A DNA stretch of 55,835 nt from Myxococcales bacterium (GCA_011526095.1 WYBA01000004.1:1-55835); one strand, 5' to 3'. Positions 26,320 through 35,631 are shown, counted from the stretch's first letter. Notes: generated by a model from the letters alone, not told the origin. Program-made: numbers and translations.

Positions 26320-27386
26320 CGCCGCGTCTCCGCCGGCCGCGCGGCGAGCCCGACGAGCTGGGTCACCAGCCGCTCGAGCACCAGCCGCTCGCCGAGCTGG
26401 CGGCCGAGCGTCTTCTGCGCCGGGCCCGACATCCCGTCGGGCGCGTCGTGGACGCCGCCGGGCTCGTTGGGCATGCCCTTGAGCGAGCGGTCCGCCAGCG
26501 CCAGCAGGTCCTGGGCGCGCGCCAGCCCGGCGGGGGCGTAGCGCCGCGCCTGCGCGCCGAGCTTGTCGACGATGAACGGCGGCGCGCCGACGAGCTGATA
26601 CGTCTCGCTCTTGCCGAGCCCGCGCGCGCGCGCCGCGTGGATCAGCGCGAGCTGGCGCAGGTGGCGCGCCATCATCGTCACGACGCCGACCGCGCTCTGG
26701 CGCTGCTCGGTCAGCGACGCCACGGCCGCGAGCGCCGCCGCCAGCCGGCCCTCGCCGATCGCGTCGGTCAGCTCGAACACCGAGTGCTCGCGGGTGTCGG
26801 CGACCAGGTCCTCGACGTCGTCGACCGTCACCGGCCGGTCGCCGGCGTAGATCGCGAGCTGCTCGAGCGTGAGCGCCAGCCGCGACAGGTCGTTGCCGAC
26901 CGCGTCGGCCAGCCGCTGGACCGCGTCGGCGGCGATCCGCACGTCCTTGTCGGCGGCCTCCGCGCGGATCCACTGGACCGGGTTGCGCGGCGCCTCGAGC
27001 ACGTGCAGCCAGCCCTTCTTGTTGGCCGTCGCGTAGAGCTTGAGCCGCTTGTCGAGCTTCGACGTGAGCATGACCAGCACGGTCGAGGGCGACGGGTCGT
27101 CGAGGTAGGCGACCAGCCGCGCCAGCTCGTCCGCCGCCATCGGCGCGAGGTCGCGGACCAGGACCATGCGCCGCGCCGCCATCATCGGCAGGGTCTGGGC
27201 GGCGCTGGTGATGCGCGAGGCCGTCGCCTTGCCCTCCACGACGTCGTAGTTGAAGCCGCGCATCGCCGGGGGCACGGCGGCGTCGCGCACCGCGGTCACG
27301 GCGCGCTCGATCAGCACCGGGTGGTCGCTGGCGAGGATGTAGACCGGGTCGAGGTCCCCGGCTCGGGCGCGCGCGGCGAGGTCCAT
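26316..27386 (-). CDS. holA: DNA polymerase III subunit delta
   Basis: The 356-residue clamp-loader subunit opens the beta clamp. The N-terminal half has PVYILASDHPVLIERAVTAV and NYDVVEGKATASRI, which is the degenerate AAA+ P-loop region of HolA. It continues with LPMMAARRMVLVRDL and LVMLTSKLDKRLKL. The C-terminal collar domain has FELTDAIGEG, SAVGVVTMMARHLRQLALIH and the family end. Length fits (about 340). It is divergent from rpsT, whose promoter lies in the 109-bp gap. The genes holA and rpsT are also neighbours in other bacteria, which supports the call. Confidence 0.92.
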   Translation of the reverse strand: MDLAARARAGDLDPVYILASDHPVLIERAVTAVRDAAVPPAMRGFNYDVVEGKATASRITSAAQTLPMMAARRMVLVRDLAPMAADELARLVAYLDDPSPSTVLVMLTSKLDKRLKLYATANKKGWLHVLEAPRNPVQWIRAEAADKDVRIAADAVQRLADAVGNDLSRLALTLEQLAIYAGDRPVTVDDVEDLVADTREHSVFELTDAIGEGRLAAALAAVASLTEQRQSAVGVVTMMARHLRQLALIHAARARGLGKSETYQLVGAPPFIVDKLGAQARRYAPAGLARAQDLLALADRSLKGMPNEPGGVHDAPDGMSGPAQKTLGRQLGERLVLERLVTQLVGLAARPAETRR

Positions 27387-27417
27387 TGGGGTCGGAAAGT
27401 CGCGCAGGTCCGCGCCC

Positions 27418-27447
27418 TTGACAAGGCCGCCAGGACCGCGCTATGGA
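27418..27447 (+). promoter_or_regulatory. Promoter of rpsT
   Basis: TTGACA (27418-27423) is a perfect -35 element. After 18 bp comes TATGGA (27442-27447). Start of transcription near 27454 would give a leader of about 42 nt. The Shine-Dalgarno AAGGAG is at 27484-27489, six bases before the GTG at 27496. Among the best promoter candidates in the window. Confidence 0.6.
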
Positions 27448-27495
27448 CCCACGCTCGATTCCCGTCCCCGTACGTTCGTCGTCAAGGAGCCCGTC

Positions 27496-27747
27496 GTGGC
27501 CAATATCAAGTCGGCCGAGAAGCAGAACCGGAAGATGATCAAGAACCGCGCGCGCAACCGCGCGGCGATGAGCGCCCTGCGCACCGCGGTCAAGAAGGCC
27601 CGGACCGCGGTCGACGGCAAGGCGGCCGACGCGGCCGCCCTCGTCAAGGCGGCGATCTCGACGGTCGACAAGGCCGTCAGCAAGGGCATCCTCAAGAAGC
27701 AGACCGCGTCGCGCTACGTCTCGCGCCTCGCGTCGCGCGGTAACTGA
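27496..27747 (+). CDS. rpsT: 30S ribosomal protein S20
   Basis: The 83-residue protein is highly basic and helical. [20 protein letters not shown] at 2-21 and [16 protein letters not shown] match the S20 consensus, and the C-terminal [16 protein letters not shown] gives the usual end. The GTG at 27496 with AAGGAG six bases upstream is preferred to an upstream ATG at 27418, which overlaps the promoter. S20 binds 16S rRNA early in 30S assembly. In E. coli a poor start codon supports autoregulation of S20 (it has UUG); the GTG here may serve similarly, which is inference. Confidence 0.97.
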   Translation: MANIKSAEKQNRKMIKNRARNRAAMSALRTAVKKARTAVDGKAADAAALVKAAISTVDKAVSKGILKKQTASRYVSRLASRGN

Positions 27748-27772
27748 ATCCCGCGCGCCACCCATCGCCGGT

Positions 27773-27861
27773 GAGCCGCGCTCGCGCGCGGCTCGCTGAC
27801 CGCGTGGTCGGCGCCAGGGCGTCGTCTCGTTCGCCCACGGGCGGTCGCGTTCGCGACCGCC
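27773..27861 (+). terminator. Two GC-rich hairpins downstream of rpsT
   Basis: The first hairpin pairs GAGCCGCG-type arms at 27774-27780 and 27787-27794 (approximately 7-8 bp, loop CTCGCG), beginning 26 bp after the rpsT stop. The second is perfect: GGCGGTCGCG (27840-27849) and CGCGACCGCC (27852-27861) with only TT between, followed by TGTTCGCGTTTT. The second with its partial T run is the better terminator candidate. The 278-bp region up to mazG holds no gene. Confidence 0.5.
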
Positions 27862-28025
27862 TGTTCGCGTTTTCGGCGCGGACGGCGCGCGCGCGTCGAG
27901 CGCGCCGCGGATCGCGCACCTCTGTGGACAAGCTATGGCCAAGCCCACGGGAGCGACGACGGAAGTGGCGAGATCCCTGGCGATCGAGGTGGGCTGCACA
28001 AAAAAGCGTCAAGTTCGCCGCGGCG

Positions 28026-28877
28026 TCACAGCCCCGAGCGCTTGGCGTCGTTCCACAGCGCGTCCATCTCCTCGAGGCTCGACTCCGCCGGCGCGCGGCC
28101 CTGATCGCGCAGCCGGTCCTCGATGAAGCCGAACCGGCGCGAGAACCTCCCGCACGCGTCGCCGAGCGCGGTCTCGGCGTCGACGCCGCGCTTGCGCGCG
28201 AGGTTGACCACCGCGAACAGCAGATCGCCGATCTCGTGGTGCGCCGCCGCCGCGTCGCCCGAGGCGCACGCCTGCTCGATCTCGTCGACCTCCTCGCGCA
28301 CCTTGGCGAGCGAGCCCTCCCAGCCGCCCCAGTCGAACCCGACCTTGCCGGCCTTGCTCCCGAGCTGCTGCGCGCGCATCAGCGCGGGCGCGCCGCGCGA
28401 CACGCCGTCGAGCGTGCGCCGCGGCGCCGCGGCCCTGGCCGCCTTCTCGGCCTTCTCGGCCGCCTTGATCTCGTTCCACTGGGCCAGCACGGCCTCCGGC
28501 GTGTCGACGCCGGTGGCGGCGCCGAACACGTGCGGGTGGCGGCGGATCAGCTTGTCGCAGATGCCGGCGATCACGTCGTCGACGCCGAACGCGCCCTCGG
28601 CGCGGCGGATCGCCGCGTGGAAGACGACCTGCATCAGCAGGTCGCCCAGCTCCTCGCAGTGGTCGGCGACGTCGCCGTGGTCGAGCGCGTCGAGGACCTC
28701 GTAGGTCTCCTCGATCAGGAACGGACGCAGCGTCGTCAGCGTCTGCTCGCGATCCCACGGGCATCCGTCGGGCGCGAGCAGGGCGTCCATCACCGCGACG
28801 AGGCGGGCGAACGAGGCGCCCGGCGGGGCGTCGGCGGCGGTCGGAGCGGGGGCCTTGGGCATATGGGGCGTGACCAT
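28026..28877 (-). CDS. mazG: Nucleoside triphosphate pyrophosphohydrolase MazG
   Basis: The 283-residue protein is the two-domain MazG that hydrolyses (d)NTPs to NMP and PPi, thought to act in house-cleaning and stringent control. The first domain has [30 protein letters not shown] and [14 protein letters not shown]. The second repeats the metal-binding pattern with [12 protein letters not shown] and [30 protein letters not shown] between them is typical. Start ATG 28877 was chosen; ATG 28862 is an alternative, and neither has a strong ribosome site. It lies 84 bp from the divergent phoH gene. Confidence 0.93.
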   Translation of the reverse strand: MVTPHMPKAPAPTAADAPPGASFARLVAVMDALLAPDGCPWDREQTLTTLRPFLIEETYEVLDALDHGDVADHCEELGDLLMQVVFHAAIRRAEGAFGVDDVIAGICDKLIRRHPHVFGAATGVDTPEAVLAQWNEIKAAEKAEKAARAAAPRRTLDGVSRGAPALMRAQQLGSKAGKVGFDWGGWEGSLAKVREEVDEIEQACASGDAAAAHHEIGDLLFAVVNLARKRGVDAETALGDACGRFSRRFGFIEDRLRDQGRAPAESSLEEMDALWNDAKRSGL

Positions 28878-28961
28878 AGCGAATCTCGTGGTAGACAGTG
28901 CGCCCCGTCGAGCCCGCACCGGGCCGGGCGGGGTGGTGCTGGCCTCGCCAGTAGATCGGAC

Positions 28962-29990
28962 GTGCACGTGACCAAGCCCCTGCGCCGCGACAAGCTCGCC
29001 TTCGACGATCCCGAGGCCCTGCAGGCCCTGTGCGGGACCAACAACGCGCGCCTCAAGCTGATCGAACGGACCGCGGGCGTGGAGCTGCACCTGCGCGGCA
29101 ACGAGATCACGATCGACGGCGACGACGCGGTCGAGGTCGCGCGCGCCGCGCTCGAGCAGCTCTACGGGCTGTCGCGCAAGGGCAAGGCGCTCGGCTCCGA
29201 CGACATCGTCCGGGCGGTCAAGGTGCTGCGCGCCGACAAGGGCGCGGTGCTCGGCGAGATCTTCGGCGACGCGATCCTCACGCCGCGCGCCGGCCGGCCG
29301 ATCGCGCCCAAGGGCCTCGCCCAGAAGCGCTACGTCGACGCCGTCCGCCACGGCGACATCACGTTCGGCGTCGGCCCGGCCGGCACCGGCAAGACGTACC
29401 TGGCGATGGCGCTCGGCGTCCGCGCGCTGCTCGACAAGTCGGTGCGCCGGATCATCATCACGCGCCCCGCGGTCGAGGCCGGCGAGAAGCTCGGGTTCCT
29501 GCCCGGGACGCTCGAGGAGAAGGTCGATCCGTACCTGCGCCCGCTCTACGACGCGCTCCACGACATGCTCGACGCCGAGAAGATCCAGCGGATGATGGCC
29601 GACGGGACGATCGAGGTCGCGCCGCTGGCGTTCATGCGCGGCCGCACCCTCAACGACAGCTTCATCGTCCTCGACGAGGCCCAGAACACCTCGCCCGAGC
29701 AGATGAAGATGTTCCTCACCCGCCTGGGGTTCGGCGGCAAGGCGGTGATCACCGGCGATCCGTCGCAGAGCGATCTGCCGCGCGGCCAGCGCTCCGGGCT
29801 GCGCGACGCGCTCGAGCTGCTCGACGGGATCCGCGGGATCTCGGTGTGCCGGTTCGACGACGGCGACGTCGTCCGCCACCCGCTCGTCGCGGACATCATC
29901 CGCGCCTACGACGCGCGGGACCGGGCCCGGCAGGCGGCGCAGGGCGGCGGCGCCGGGGACCACACGGGGGGCGGATCCGCTGTACCATGA
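28962..29990 (+). CDS. phoH: PhoH-family ATPase
   Basis: The 342-residue protein starts at GTG 28962 (a second GTG follows at 28968). An N-terminal KH-like segment ([19 protein letters not shown]) precedes the ATPase core. Walker A is GPAGTGKTY (138-146), Walker B is [16 protein letters not shown] with Asp238-Glu239. The [16 protein letters not shown] and [16 protein letters not shown] motifs complete the PhoH/YbeZ signature. PhoH (YbeZ) is linked to YbeY in ribosome and RNA quality control, and ybeY indeed follows after the HD-GYP gene. The last 25 residues are Gly-rich. Confidence 0.94.
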   Translation: MHVTKPLRRDKLAFDDPEALQALCGTNNARLKLIERTAGVELHLRGNEITIDGDDAVEVARAALEQLYGLSRKGKALGSDDIVRAVKVLRADKGAVLGEIFGDAILTPRAGRPIAPKGLAQKRYVDAVRHGDITFGVGPAGTGKTYLAMALGVRALLDKSVRRIIITRPAVEAGEKLGFLPGTLEEKVDPYLRPLYDALHDMLDAEKIQRMMADGTIEVAPLAFMRGRTLNDSFIVLDEAQNTSPEQMKMFLTRLGFGGKAVITGDPSQSDLPRGQRSGLRDALELLDGIRGISVCRFDDGDVVRHPLVADIIRAYDARDRARQAAQGGGAGDHTGGGSAVP

Positions 29991-29994
29991 CGCC

Positions 29995-32025
29995 GTGGCC
30001 GGGCCCGCCGCGTCGTCGACCATCTCCACGCTCAGCGACCTGCTGGCCGCGGTCAACTACGACGCGCGCCTGGCGGGGTGGACGGTCCGGGCGCAGGGCC
30101 CGGGCTGGCTCGAGCTCGAGGTCGCCGGCCTCACCCGCGGCCGCGGCCCGGTGATCTCGGTGCTGGTGTGGCCCGAGGTGTGGCGCGATCGCGCCGCCCT
30201 CGCGCCGCACCTGGTGCGGGCCCGGTCGGGCAGCTACGGCCTGATGCTGGTCGGCTCCGACGACGAGTTCACCGAGCTCGGTGGCCCGGGCGGCGGCCCG
30301 GGCGGTGGCCCGATCGACGCGCTCACCGCCGAGGGCGACGTCGCGGTGCTGTCGGTGCCGGCGGCGCCGGCGCGGGTCGCGCTGGCCTTGCGCGCGCGGG
30401 CCGAGAGCGTCGCGATGCGGATGGTCGCGGCGGCGCTCGAGCTCGAGCTCGAGCGCGCGCACCACGAGAACGACATGCTGATCTCGATCGGCCGCGCGCT
30501 GTCGCAGCAGCGGGACATCCAGTCCCTGCTCGCGATCATCCTGCGCCGCGCCCGCGAGGTCACCGGGGCGGACGCCGGCTCGGTCTACGTCGTCGAGGGG
30601 GACGACGACGGCACGCCGCGCACGCTGCGGTTCACGGTCAGCCAGAACGACAGCCGCGACGTCGAGTCCAAGGGCTTCACGATGCCGGTGTCGGCGTCGT
30701 CGATCGTCGGGATGTGCGTGCTGTCGTCGGACGTCATCAACATCCCGGACCTGTACGCGCTCGACGAGCCGGGCAGCGGCAACAACCCGTGGGGGTTCGT
30801 CCACGCCCGCGGGTTCGACGAGAAGTACGCCTACCAGACGCGGTCGATGCTGACCGTGCCGATGATCTCGGCGCGCAGCCAGGTGATCGGCGTCATCCAG
30901 CTCATCAACAAGCGGGCCAAGGGCGCCCCGCCCAGGCTCGACGCCGCGGCGGACTTCGATCGCTGGGTCGTCCCGTTCAACGAGGTCTCGGTCGCGTACG
31001 CGACCTCGCTGGCGTCGCAGGCCGGCATCGCGCTGGAGAACGCGATGCTCTACGACGAGGTGCGGACGCTGTTCGAGGGGTTCGTGCGCGCCTCGGTGAC
31101 CGCGATCGAGTCGCGCGATCCGACGACGTCCGGTCACTCCGAGCGCGTCGCCGATCTCACGGTCGGCCTGGCGAAGGCGGTCGATCGCCTCGACGCCGGC
31201 CCGTACCGCGACCGCACGTTCTCGACCGACGAGCTCAAGCAGCTCGAGTACGCGGCGCTGCTCCACGACTTCGGCAAGGTCGGGGTCCGCGAGCACATCC
31301 TGGTCAAGGCCAAGAAGCTGTACGAGCACCAGCGCGAGCTGATCCTGCAGCGGTTCGAGCTGGTCCGCCGCGGGTTCGAGGTCGAGGGGCTCAAGCGCCG
31401 GGTCGAGTACCTCGCGGCGGGCAACCGCGAGCAGCTCGCGGCCCAGGCCGCCGACGATCCCGAGTTCGCGGCGCGGCTGGCGGAGATGGACGAGTTCGTG
31501 ACGTTCATCCTCCACGCCAACGAGCCGACGGTGCTCGAGCAGGGCGGGTTCGATCGCATCGCCGAGATCGCGTCGCGCCAGTACCTCGACGGCCAGGGCG
31601 TGCGCCGGCCGTACCTCGAGCCCGACGAGGCCCACGCGCTGCAGATCCTGCGCGGCTCGCTCACCGACGCCGAGCGCGACGAGATCAACAGCCACGTCGT
31701 CCACACGTACAACTTCCTGCGCGAGATCCCGTGGGGGCGGACGTTCCGCGACATCCCCGAGATCGCCGGCGCGCACCACGAGAAGCTCGACGGCTCGGGG
31801 TACCCGCGCAAGCTCGCCGGCGAGGCCATCCCGCTGCCGGCGCGGATGATGACGATCAGCGACATCTACGACGCGCTGACCGCCAAGGACCGTCCCTACA
31901 AGAAGGCGATCCCGACGGAGAAGGCGCTGTCGATCCTCGAGTCCGAGGTCAAGAAGAACCTGCTCGACGCCGAGCTGTTCCGCGTGTTCTGCGAGGCGCG
32001 CGTGTTCGAGCTGTCGAAGCACTGA
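29995..32025 (+). CDS. GAF and HD-GYP domain protein (predicted c-di-GMP phosphodiesterase)
   Basis: The 676-residue protein starts at GTG 29995, four bases after phoH. Residues 1-150 are an uncharacterised sensor-like segment with a GGPGGGPGGGP hinge. A GAF domain spans about 160-350, and the HD-GYP domain begins near 360. It has SGHSERVADLTVGLAK, HD at 424-425 in LLHDFGKVGV, HH 594-595 and GYP 602-604 in HHEKLDGSGYP, and ISDIYDALTAKDRPYK, so the catalytic residues are intact. Between the HD and HHE motifs lies about 170 residues instead of roughly 60, an insertion of about 110 residues rich in charged helices. Location between phoH and ybeY suggests a second-messenger input into that unit, which is inference. 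Confidence 0.9.
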   Translation: MAGPAASSTISTLSDLLAAVNYDARLAGWTVRAQGPGWLELEVAGLTRGRGPVISVLVWPEVWRDRAALAPHLVRARSGSYGLMLVGSDDEFTELGGPGGGPGGGPIDALTAEGDVAVLSVPAAPARVALALRARAESVAMRMVAAALELELERAHHENDMLISIGRALSQQRDIQSLLAIILRRAREVTGADAGSVYVVEGDDDGTPRTLRFTVSQNDSRDVESKGFTMPVSASSIVGMCVLSSDVINIPDLYALDEPGSGNNPWGFVHARGFDEKYAYQTRSMLTVPMISARSQVIGVIQLINKRAKGAPPRLDAAADFDRWVVPFNEVSVAYATSLASQAGIALENAMLYDEVRTLFEGFVRASVTAIESRDPTTSGHSERVADLTVGLAKAVDRLDAGPYRDRTFSTDELKQLEYAALLHDFGKVGVREHILVKAKKLYEHQRELILQRFELVRRGFEVEGLKRRVEYLAAGNREQLAAQAADDPEFAARLAEMDEFVTFILHANEPTVLEQGGFDRIAEIASRQYLDGQGVRRPYLEPDEAHALQILRGSLTDAERDEINSHVVHTYNFLREIPWGRTFRDIPEIAGAHHEKLDGSGYPRKLAGEAIPLPARMMTISDIYDALTAKDRPYKKAIPTEKALSILESEVKKNLLDAELFRVFCEARVFELSKH

Positions 32026-32036
32026 GCCGAGCCGAC

Positions 32037-32516
32037 GTGATCGATCTGCTCATCGACGACGACGTGCGCGACCGGCTGGCGCCGGCGTGGCGGCGCCGCC
32101 TGCGGGTGGAGCTGGCGCGCATGGTCGGCGCGGCGGCGCGCGCCGCCGGCGGCGAGGCGCTCGAGGCGACGTTCCGGCTGTGCGGCGACGCGGCGATCCA
32201 CGAGCTCAACCGCGCGTGGCGGCGCAAGGACAAGCCGACCGACGTCCTGGCGTTCGCGCTGCGCGAGGGGGAGGGCGCCGGGGCGCACGGCGGCGCGCTC
32301 GGCGACGTCGTGATCTCGCTCGACACCGCGCGCCGCCAGGCGAAGCGCCGCGGCGCCGCGGGCCTGTACGCCGAGGTGCTGTTCCTGGCGTCCCACGGCC
32401 TGTGCCACCTGCTCGGCTACGACCACCGGGACGACGCCGAGGAGGCCGAGATGAACGCGCGGATGGCCGCGCTGCGGGCCGAGTCGACCCGGCGCGGCCG
32501 GATCCGGGCCGCCTAG
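32037..32516 (+). CDS. ybeY: Endoribonuclease YbeY (rRNA maturation factor)
   Basis: The 159-residue zinc endoribonuclease acts in 16S rRNA 3'-end maturation and ribosome quality control. The GTG at 32037 lies 11 bases after the HD-GYP stop. The substrate loop has LNRAWRRKDKPTDVLAFAL. LGDVVISLDTARRQA and the zinc motif HGLCHLLGYDH (His120, His124, His130) are diagnostic. It completes the phoH...ybeY neighbourhood, here interrupted by one signalling gene. Confidence 0.95.
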   Translation: MIDLLIDDDVRDRLAPAWRRRLRVELARMVGAAARAAGGEALEATFRLCGDAAIHELNRAWRRKDKPTDVLAFALREGEGAGAHGGALGDVVISLDTARRQAKRRGAAGLYAEVLFLASHGLCHLLGYDHRDDAEEAEMNARMAALRAESTRRGRIRAA

Positions 32517-32577
32517 CGGCGGGGGCTCGTTCGCCTCGTCACTGCGCCTGAGCGGGCAGGGGCACGGGCACCGGCGA

Positions 32578-35500
32578 TCAGGGCGCGCAGACCGTGCCGT
32601 TGCAGGTCTCGCCGCTGGCGCAGCTCAGCACGCCGGCCGCGAACAGCGGCGAGGTGCACGCGGCCCCGGCGACGGCGGTGCCGGCGACGTGCAGCGTGTA
32701 CGGTCCGCTCGACGAGCTGGAGTAGCCGTCGACGAACACGACGTAGCCGCCGGCCGGGACGTTGGTCGCCGTGAGGCGCGACGTGAGGCTGCCGCCCGAG
32801 TCGTCGTCGCAGCCCAGGAACGCGCCACCGCAGCTCGCCTGGTCGATGTAGATCAGCGTGTCGAAGCTCGTGCCGATCGTGTCGACCGTGAGCGAGCTGA
32901 CCGCGACCGGCAGCGCCAGGTAGTGGCCGAGCTCCGCGCCGCCGGTCGAGCCGCAGGTCGGGTCGACGTTGTCCGCGGCGCCGGCGGTGGTGCCGGTGAT
33001 CGTGCCCGCGGCGATCGTCGGCATCGGGTCCGGCTCCTCGCCGCACCACTCGCGCGGGAAGCTCGCCGCGACGCAGTCGGTGTCGGCGCCGTGGTCGGTC
33101 GCGCTGTCGCCGTCGTCGTCGACGTCGTTGGCGCACAGCGGGCACCCCGGACCGCTCGGGCAGTCGTCAGTCTCGTCGTTGTCCGCGTAGCTGGTGCAGC
33201 CCGGGTCCGCGGGGTAGCCGGCGAGGCCGTCGCCGTCGGCGTCGATCGCGTCGCCGCACGCCGCGCCGACGCACACGCTGCCGTCGCACACGCTGCCGTC
33301 GCCGCAGCTCAGCACGCCGGCGGCGAACAGCGGCGAGTCGCACGCCGTGCCCGGCGCGACCACGGCGGAGACGTTGAGCGTGTACGGGCCGAAGTTGCCG
33401 GTGACCCAGCCGTCGACGACCAGCGCGTAGCCGCCCGCCGGCAGCGGCCCGGTCGTGAACGCCGAGCTCGACGCGACGCCGCCCTGGTCGTTGCAGGCGA
33501 GGTCGGCGCCGGCGCACGTCGCGTCCTTGAGGTAGAGCACGGTGTCCCACGTCGTGCCGACGGTGTCGGCGTGCAGCGACTGGACCGGGACCGGCAGGGT
33601 CAGCGTCCACACCTCGTCCGGGCTGCCGCTCGACGCGCACGACCCGGCCGAGTCGTTCGCCGCGCCGGTGGTGTCGCCGGTGTGGGTCGGCTGGGTGATG
33701 AGGCCGATCGGGTCGACGTCGCTGCAGGTCTCGCTCGTCGCCGAGGCGCTGGCGCAGTTGGGGTCGGCCGGGTAGTCGGTGGCGCCGTCGCCGTCGTCGT
33801 CGACGTCGTTGGCGCACACCGGGCAGCCGGGCCCGCTCGGGCAGTCGTCGGCCTCGTCGCCGTCGCTGGGGTCGGTGCAGCCCGGATCGGACGGGAAGCC
33901 GGGCAGTCCGTCGCCGTCGGCGTCGACGTCGTCGTTGCACGCCGCCGGGGCGCACACGCTGCCGTCGCAGGCGTAGCCGTCCTGGCAGCTCAGCACGCCC
34001 GTGGCGAACAGCGGCGAGGTGCAGGCCTCGCCGCCGGCGACGACGCCCGACACCGCGAGCGTGTACGCGCCCGCCGAGGTCGTCGACCAGCCGTCGATGA
34101 TGATCGTGTAGCCGCCGGCCGGCAGCGCGCCGTGCTCGATCAGCAGGCCGTCCTGACACGCCAGGCTGGTCGCGCCGCAGCTGCCGTCCTTGAGCATGTG
34201 GACGCTGTCGTACGTGGTGCCGGCGAGGTCGACGTCGAGCGACAGCACGGGCACCGGCAGGTTGAGCGACCACACGTGGTCGGGCCCGGTGCCGCCGCCG
34301 CAGGTCGAGGCGAAGTCGTTGGTCGCGCCGGTGGTGTTGCCGGTGTGGACCGGCTGGGTCACCGTCAGCACCGGGTCGGCGTCGTCGCACGCCTCGCTCA
34401 CCGACGACGCCGCGGCGCACGTCGTGTCGTCCGGCCAGTCGGTCTGGCTGTCGCCGTCGTCGTCGACGTCGTTGGCGCACGCCGGGCAGTTCGGGCCGCT
34501 GGGGCAGTCGTCGGCCTCGTCGGTGTCGTCGGGGGTGTCGCACCCCGGGTCGGCCGGGTAGTCGGTCGCGAGGTCGCCGTCGTCGTCGCGGCCGTCGCCG
34601 CACACCGGCAGCTCGCACGTCTCGGCGCCGGCGCCGGGCAGCGTCCGGCACACCAGGCCGGGCGCGCACTCGCCGGCGTCGCACGGCGAGCCCTCGCCGG
34701 GGAAGTACTCGACCGACAGCGTGTACGCGCCGGCCGAGTTGACGTTGGTGCCGTCGACGACGAGGTAGTAGTAGCCGGGATCGAGCGCGACGGTGATCGT
34801 CGAGCCGGTCGTGGCGTCGCTCGCGTTGTTGTTGCAGGTCAGCTCGGTCGTGCCGTCGCCGCACCGGGTGCGGACGTAGAGCGTCGTGTCGACGGCGGTG
34901 CCGGTCAGCGCGGTCGTCGCGACCATGACGACGGGCCGGTCGACCTCCAGCTCGTAGATGTCCTCGACGCCGGCGCCGCCGCACGTGTTGGACTGGATCT
35001 GGCGCTGGCCGTTGGCCATGAGGTTGCCGTTGACCACGCCCGGGCCGGTCATCGGCATGTGCTGCAGGCCCTGGCACGCCTCCTGATCCGGCGTGCGCTC
35101 GCTGTTGTCCGAGGCGGCGGAGCAGCCGCCGTCGCCCGGGAAGTCGGCCTTGGTGTCGTCGTCGTCGTCGAGCCCGTTGGCGCACTGCGGGCAGCTCGGG
35201 CCGTCCGGGCAGTCGTCGTCCTCGCTGTCCATCAGCGGGCTGAAGCAGCCGGGGTCGTCCGGGTAGTCGGTCTTGCCGTCGCCGTCGTTGTCGATGCCGT
35301 CGTCGCACCGCGGGGTCGGGTTGTCGAGCTCGCTGTCGTCGGCGACGTCGCGGCAGCCCGGATCCTCGAGGTCGGCCAGGCCGTCGTCGTCGTCGTCCTC
35401 GCCGTTGTTGCAGTCCGTGATCGGGTCGTCGCTCTCGACCGCGGAGCCGCGCGCGCACGCGGGATCCCCCTGGTCGACGAGGCCGTCGCCGTCGTTGTCG

Positions 35501-35631
35501 TCCCCGTCCTCGCACTCGGGCAGGTTGGGGTTACCGCCGGCGCACGACGCGCTCGCGGCGGCGGCGGCGGCGACGAGGGCGGCGTGGAACAGCGTGCTGG
35601 AGCAGGACCGCAGGCGGGACGGCAGGCGCAT
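32578..35631 (-). CDS. Large calcium-loop and PPC-like repeat lipoprotein
   Basis: The 1017-residue product starts at ATG 35631 with GGAGG at 35640-35644. A signal peptide ends in SASC (lipid Cys30). Residues about 38-190 hold a run of short Asp-rich loops of the type DGDDNDGDGLVDQGDPAC and DGIDNDGDGKTDYPDDPGC, as in thrombospondin type 3 and similar calcium-binding loops. Four PPC-like beta-sandwich units follow (ending YYYLVVDG, YTIIIDG, YALVVDG, YVVFVDG), separated by Cys-rich linkers with further loops such as CANDVDDDGD. Units 2-4 are near-identical in layout, indicating tandem duplication. It is predicted to be an outer-surface, calcium-stabilised protein; the ligand is unknown. Confidence 0.85.
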   Translation of the reverse strand: MRLPSRLRSCSSTLFHAALVAAAAAASASCAGGNPNLPECEDGDDNDGDGLVDQGDPACARGSAVESDDPITDCNNGEDDDDDGLADLEDPGCRDVADDSELDNPTPRCDDGIDNDGDGKTDYPDDPGCFSPLMDSEDDDCPDGPSCPQCANGLDDDDDTKADFPGDGGCSAASDNSERTPDQEACQGLQHMPMTGPGVVNGNLMANGQRQIQSNTCGGAGVEDIYELEVDRPVVMVATTALTGTAVDTTLYVRTRCGDGTTELTCNNNASDATTGSTITVALDPGYYYLVVDGTNVNSAGAYTLSVEYFPGEGSPCDAGECAPGLVCRTLPGAGAETCELPVCGDGRDDDGDLATDYPADPGCDTPDDTDEADDCPSGPNCPACANDVDDDGDSQTDWPDDTTCAAASSVSEACDDADPVLTVTQPVHTGNTTGATNDFASTCGGGTGPDHVWSLNLPVPVLSLDVDLAGTTYDSVHMLKDGSCGATSLACQDGLLIEHGALPAGGYTIIIDGWSTTSAGAYTLAVSGVVAGGEACTSPLFATGVLSCQDGYACDGSVCAPAACNDDVDADGDGLPGFPSDPGCTDPSDGDEADDCPSGPGCPVCANDVDDDGDGATDYPADPNCASASATSETCSDVDPIGLITQPTHTGDTTGAANDSAGSCASSGSPDEVWTLTLPVPVQSLHADTVGTTWDTVLYLKDATCAGADLACNDQGGVASSSAFTTGPLPAGGYALVVDGWVTGNFGPYTLNVSAVVAPGTACDSPLFAAGVLSCGDGSVCDGSVCVGAACGDAIDADGDGLAGYPADPGCTSYADNDETDDCPSGPGCPLCANDVDDDGDSATDHGADTDCVAASFPREWCGEEPDPMPTIAAGTITGTTAGAADNVDPTCGSTGGAELGHYLALPVAVSSLTVDTIGTSFDTLIYIDQASCGGAFLGCDDDSGGSLTSRLTATNVPAGGYVVFVDGYSSSSSGPYTLHVAGTAVAGAACTSPLFAAGVLSCASGETCNGTVCAP

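Noticed and set aside
24982..27999. Extended minus frame that would add a long N-terminus to the amidohydrolase
   Set aside because: The extra sequence has no family character and overlaps holA and rpsT; the family start at 26319 is supported by the 4-bp overlap with holA.
28001..28025. T-tract on the minus strand after mazG as an intrinsic terminator
   Set aside because: A run of six A on the plus strand is present, but no stable hairpin precedes it on the minus strand.
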